This document shows, piece after piece, positions 31,116 through 31,833 of a stretch of 31,833 bases of DNA (within the stretch, counting starts at the first letter, position 1; every line of letters starts with the position of its first letter). The stretch spans positions 1 through 31,833 of IMG/VR virus record IMGVR_UViG_3300005882_000012; one strand, written 5' to 3'. Source of the DNA: a virus. Below the pieces are notes generated by a model. That model was not told where the DNA came from and ran no database searches. It was given only the letters and a program-made list of their open reading frames with translations. Position numbers and translations under genes: made by a program.

Positions 31116-31833
31116 TTAACGTAATGCCATAGCACTACACGCCTTGAGATCGTCCAAGTCATAGACCGCTATAACTTCGGCCACCCTCAAATCCTGGCCG
31201 GATGGCTTTTGCAGGCGCTCAAATTGTTTCCAGACGTTCATATATAGACCCTCTCTAAAGTTACCTGCTGCCTCATCGGACGGATCTTTAGGGTTGCCGC
31301 ACTTCGGGCATCTGTGAGGTGATGTTTCGGTGCCCTTGTAAGCGGGTTTGTCCGGGTGTTTTTTTGACAACTCCTTAAATCCGCTTTTAGGTTGTTTTAC
31401 AGGTTGTTGTGTTGGTGGGGGTGGGATGGTTCCGGTTTCGTGAAAGTCGTGTAGAGTTTGCCTTATAAGCTTTGCTTTTGGCGGCGGATAATCATAAGAC
31501 CACCTTTTTTCATCAACATTGTATCCAAATTCCCTGTAAGCGCCTTTTGATGATCCGCGGTTCCGGTCTCTTGTAATAACGTTATACCAGTTGTTGCTGC
31601 TTGGGCCGATGAAAGCAGCGGGTTGGCCGTCCAGGCTAATTTCAATGTAAGGGGCATATATTGGGATGCCGGCTCCCCTGGCTTCTGCGGACATGAGGAT
31701 TTCTTCTATGTGCTCTGGCATATCAGAAGTTGCACCCGACTGGCAAAGGGCATGGGCCAGGTGCTTGCAAAGCCTGCGTAGGTCTGTGGCTGGATAATCC
31801 TTTCTGCGTTTGTGGAAATCCGGGCAGGAGCAG
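31116..31833 (-). CDS. SWIM zinc-finger protein, 5' partial, with phage-derived C-terminus
   Basis: The frame is open from the window edge, so the start is outside. The visible N-terminal part has CSCPDFHKR and, after 13 residues, LCKHLAHAL, the C-x-C ... C-x-H pattern of SWIM fingers. A middle domain (IYAPYIEISLDGQPAAFIGP, then RSYDYPP-like WSYDYPPPKAKLIRQTL) and a Pro/Gln-rich linker follow, then half a zinc ribbon (RCPKCGNP) without a second Cys pair. From there on the ORF is the 117-base inverted copy of the tail region (MNVWKQFERLQKPSGQDLRV) and 13 unrelated codons. The native C-terminus seems to have been replaced. SWIM proteins bind DNA or protein partners. It may be a phage early gene or host. 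Confidence 0.6.
   Translation of the reverse strand, partial: CSCPDFHKRRKDYPATDLRRLCKHLAHALCQSGATSDMPEHIEEILMSAEARGAGIPIYAPYIEISLDGQPAAFIGPSSNNWYNVITRDRNRGSSKGAYREFGYNVDEKRWSYDYPPPKAKLIRQTLHDFHETGTIPPPPTQQPVKQPKSGFKELSKKHPDKPAYKGTETSPHRCPKCGNPKDPSDEAAGNFREGLYMNVWKQFERLQKPSGQDLRVAEVIAVYDLDDLKACSAMALR
31158..31274 (-). repeat. 117-base inverted duplication, copy inside the SWIM ORF
   Basis: The segment is the reverse-orientation partner of 29138-29254 (113/117 identical). It keeps the ribosome-binding site, ATG and first 28 codons of the tail-region gene, then diverges to LDDLKACSAMALR and a stop. The two copies flank 1903 bases holding the rest of that gene, one tail gene and the lysis genes. 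Confidence 0.92.

Noticed and set aside
31158-31274. Template/variable repeat pair of a diversity-generating retroelement with 29138-29254
   Set aside because: The four differences are not adenine-specific and are all synonymous, and no reverse transcriptase gene is present.

Overview
The window is almost entirely the late region of a tailed temperate phage (prophage) with a lambda-type siphovirus morphogenesis plan: small terminase, GpA-type large terminase, gpW, gpB portal, gpC-type S49 protease with nested scaffold, decoration protein, major capsid protein, gpFII/gpZ/gpU-like connectors, tail tube, tail-assembly chaperone with a -1 frameshift extension, tape measure, tail-tip and adhesin genes, then lysis-type genes. 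Nearly all genes lie on the + strand and most overlap or abut. Codon and base composition and gene style fit a mesophilic Gram-negative host, probably a Desulfobacterota (delta-proteobacterial) sulfate reducer; this is inference only. I see no integrase, repressor, tRNA, rRNA or CRISPR array, so both the early region and the attachment ends lie outside the window.

Layout. 1-2212: a zinc-ribbon/HTH regulator, a SLOG (DUF2493-like) protein, a large protein that appears to fuse two SLOG-like Rossmann domains to an HNH nuclease, and a terminase-small-like HTH protein. 2178-4887: terminase small and large subunits. 4888-7949: a 3.06-kb block of accessory genes between the large terminase and gpW, which are adjacent in lambda. 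This block holds a complete integron gene cassette (5198-6096, with a recognisable attC site), an ASCH-domain protein, a small Cys-rich protein, a 360-base non-coding stretch, and a two-gene unit with a DUF2335 membrane protein. It ends in a strong intrinsic terminator directly against the gpW start codon. 7950-16108: head, connector and tail-tube genes. 16213-29829: tape measure and tail tip, including a beta-propeller protein, a LamG-type fibre and a hub-like protein with nine tandem 14-residue repeats. 29831-31105: transglycosylase-like lysin, DUF1353 protein and a small hydrophobic protein. 31116-31833 (minus strand): the 3' part of a SWIM zinc-finger ORF whose tail is a 117-base inverted copy of the phage tail-gene segment 29138-29254.

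The most noteworthy items are (1) the single integron cassette inserted in a phage late operon, with its pre-insertion target reconstructable; (2) the SLOG-SLOG-HNH gene next to a stand-alone SLOG gene, upstream of the terminase; (3) a family of heptamer-based inverted-repeat elements, four of them ending at the ribosome-binding sites of late genes; (4) the T TTT TTG slippery site with a gpT-like extension; (5) the 117-base inverted duplication flanking the lysis block; and (6) a tail-tip protein split in frame by one TAA codon.
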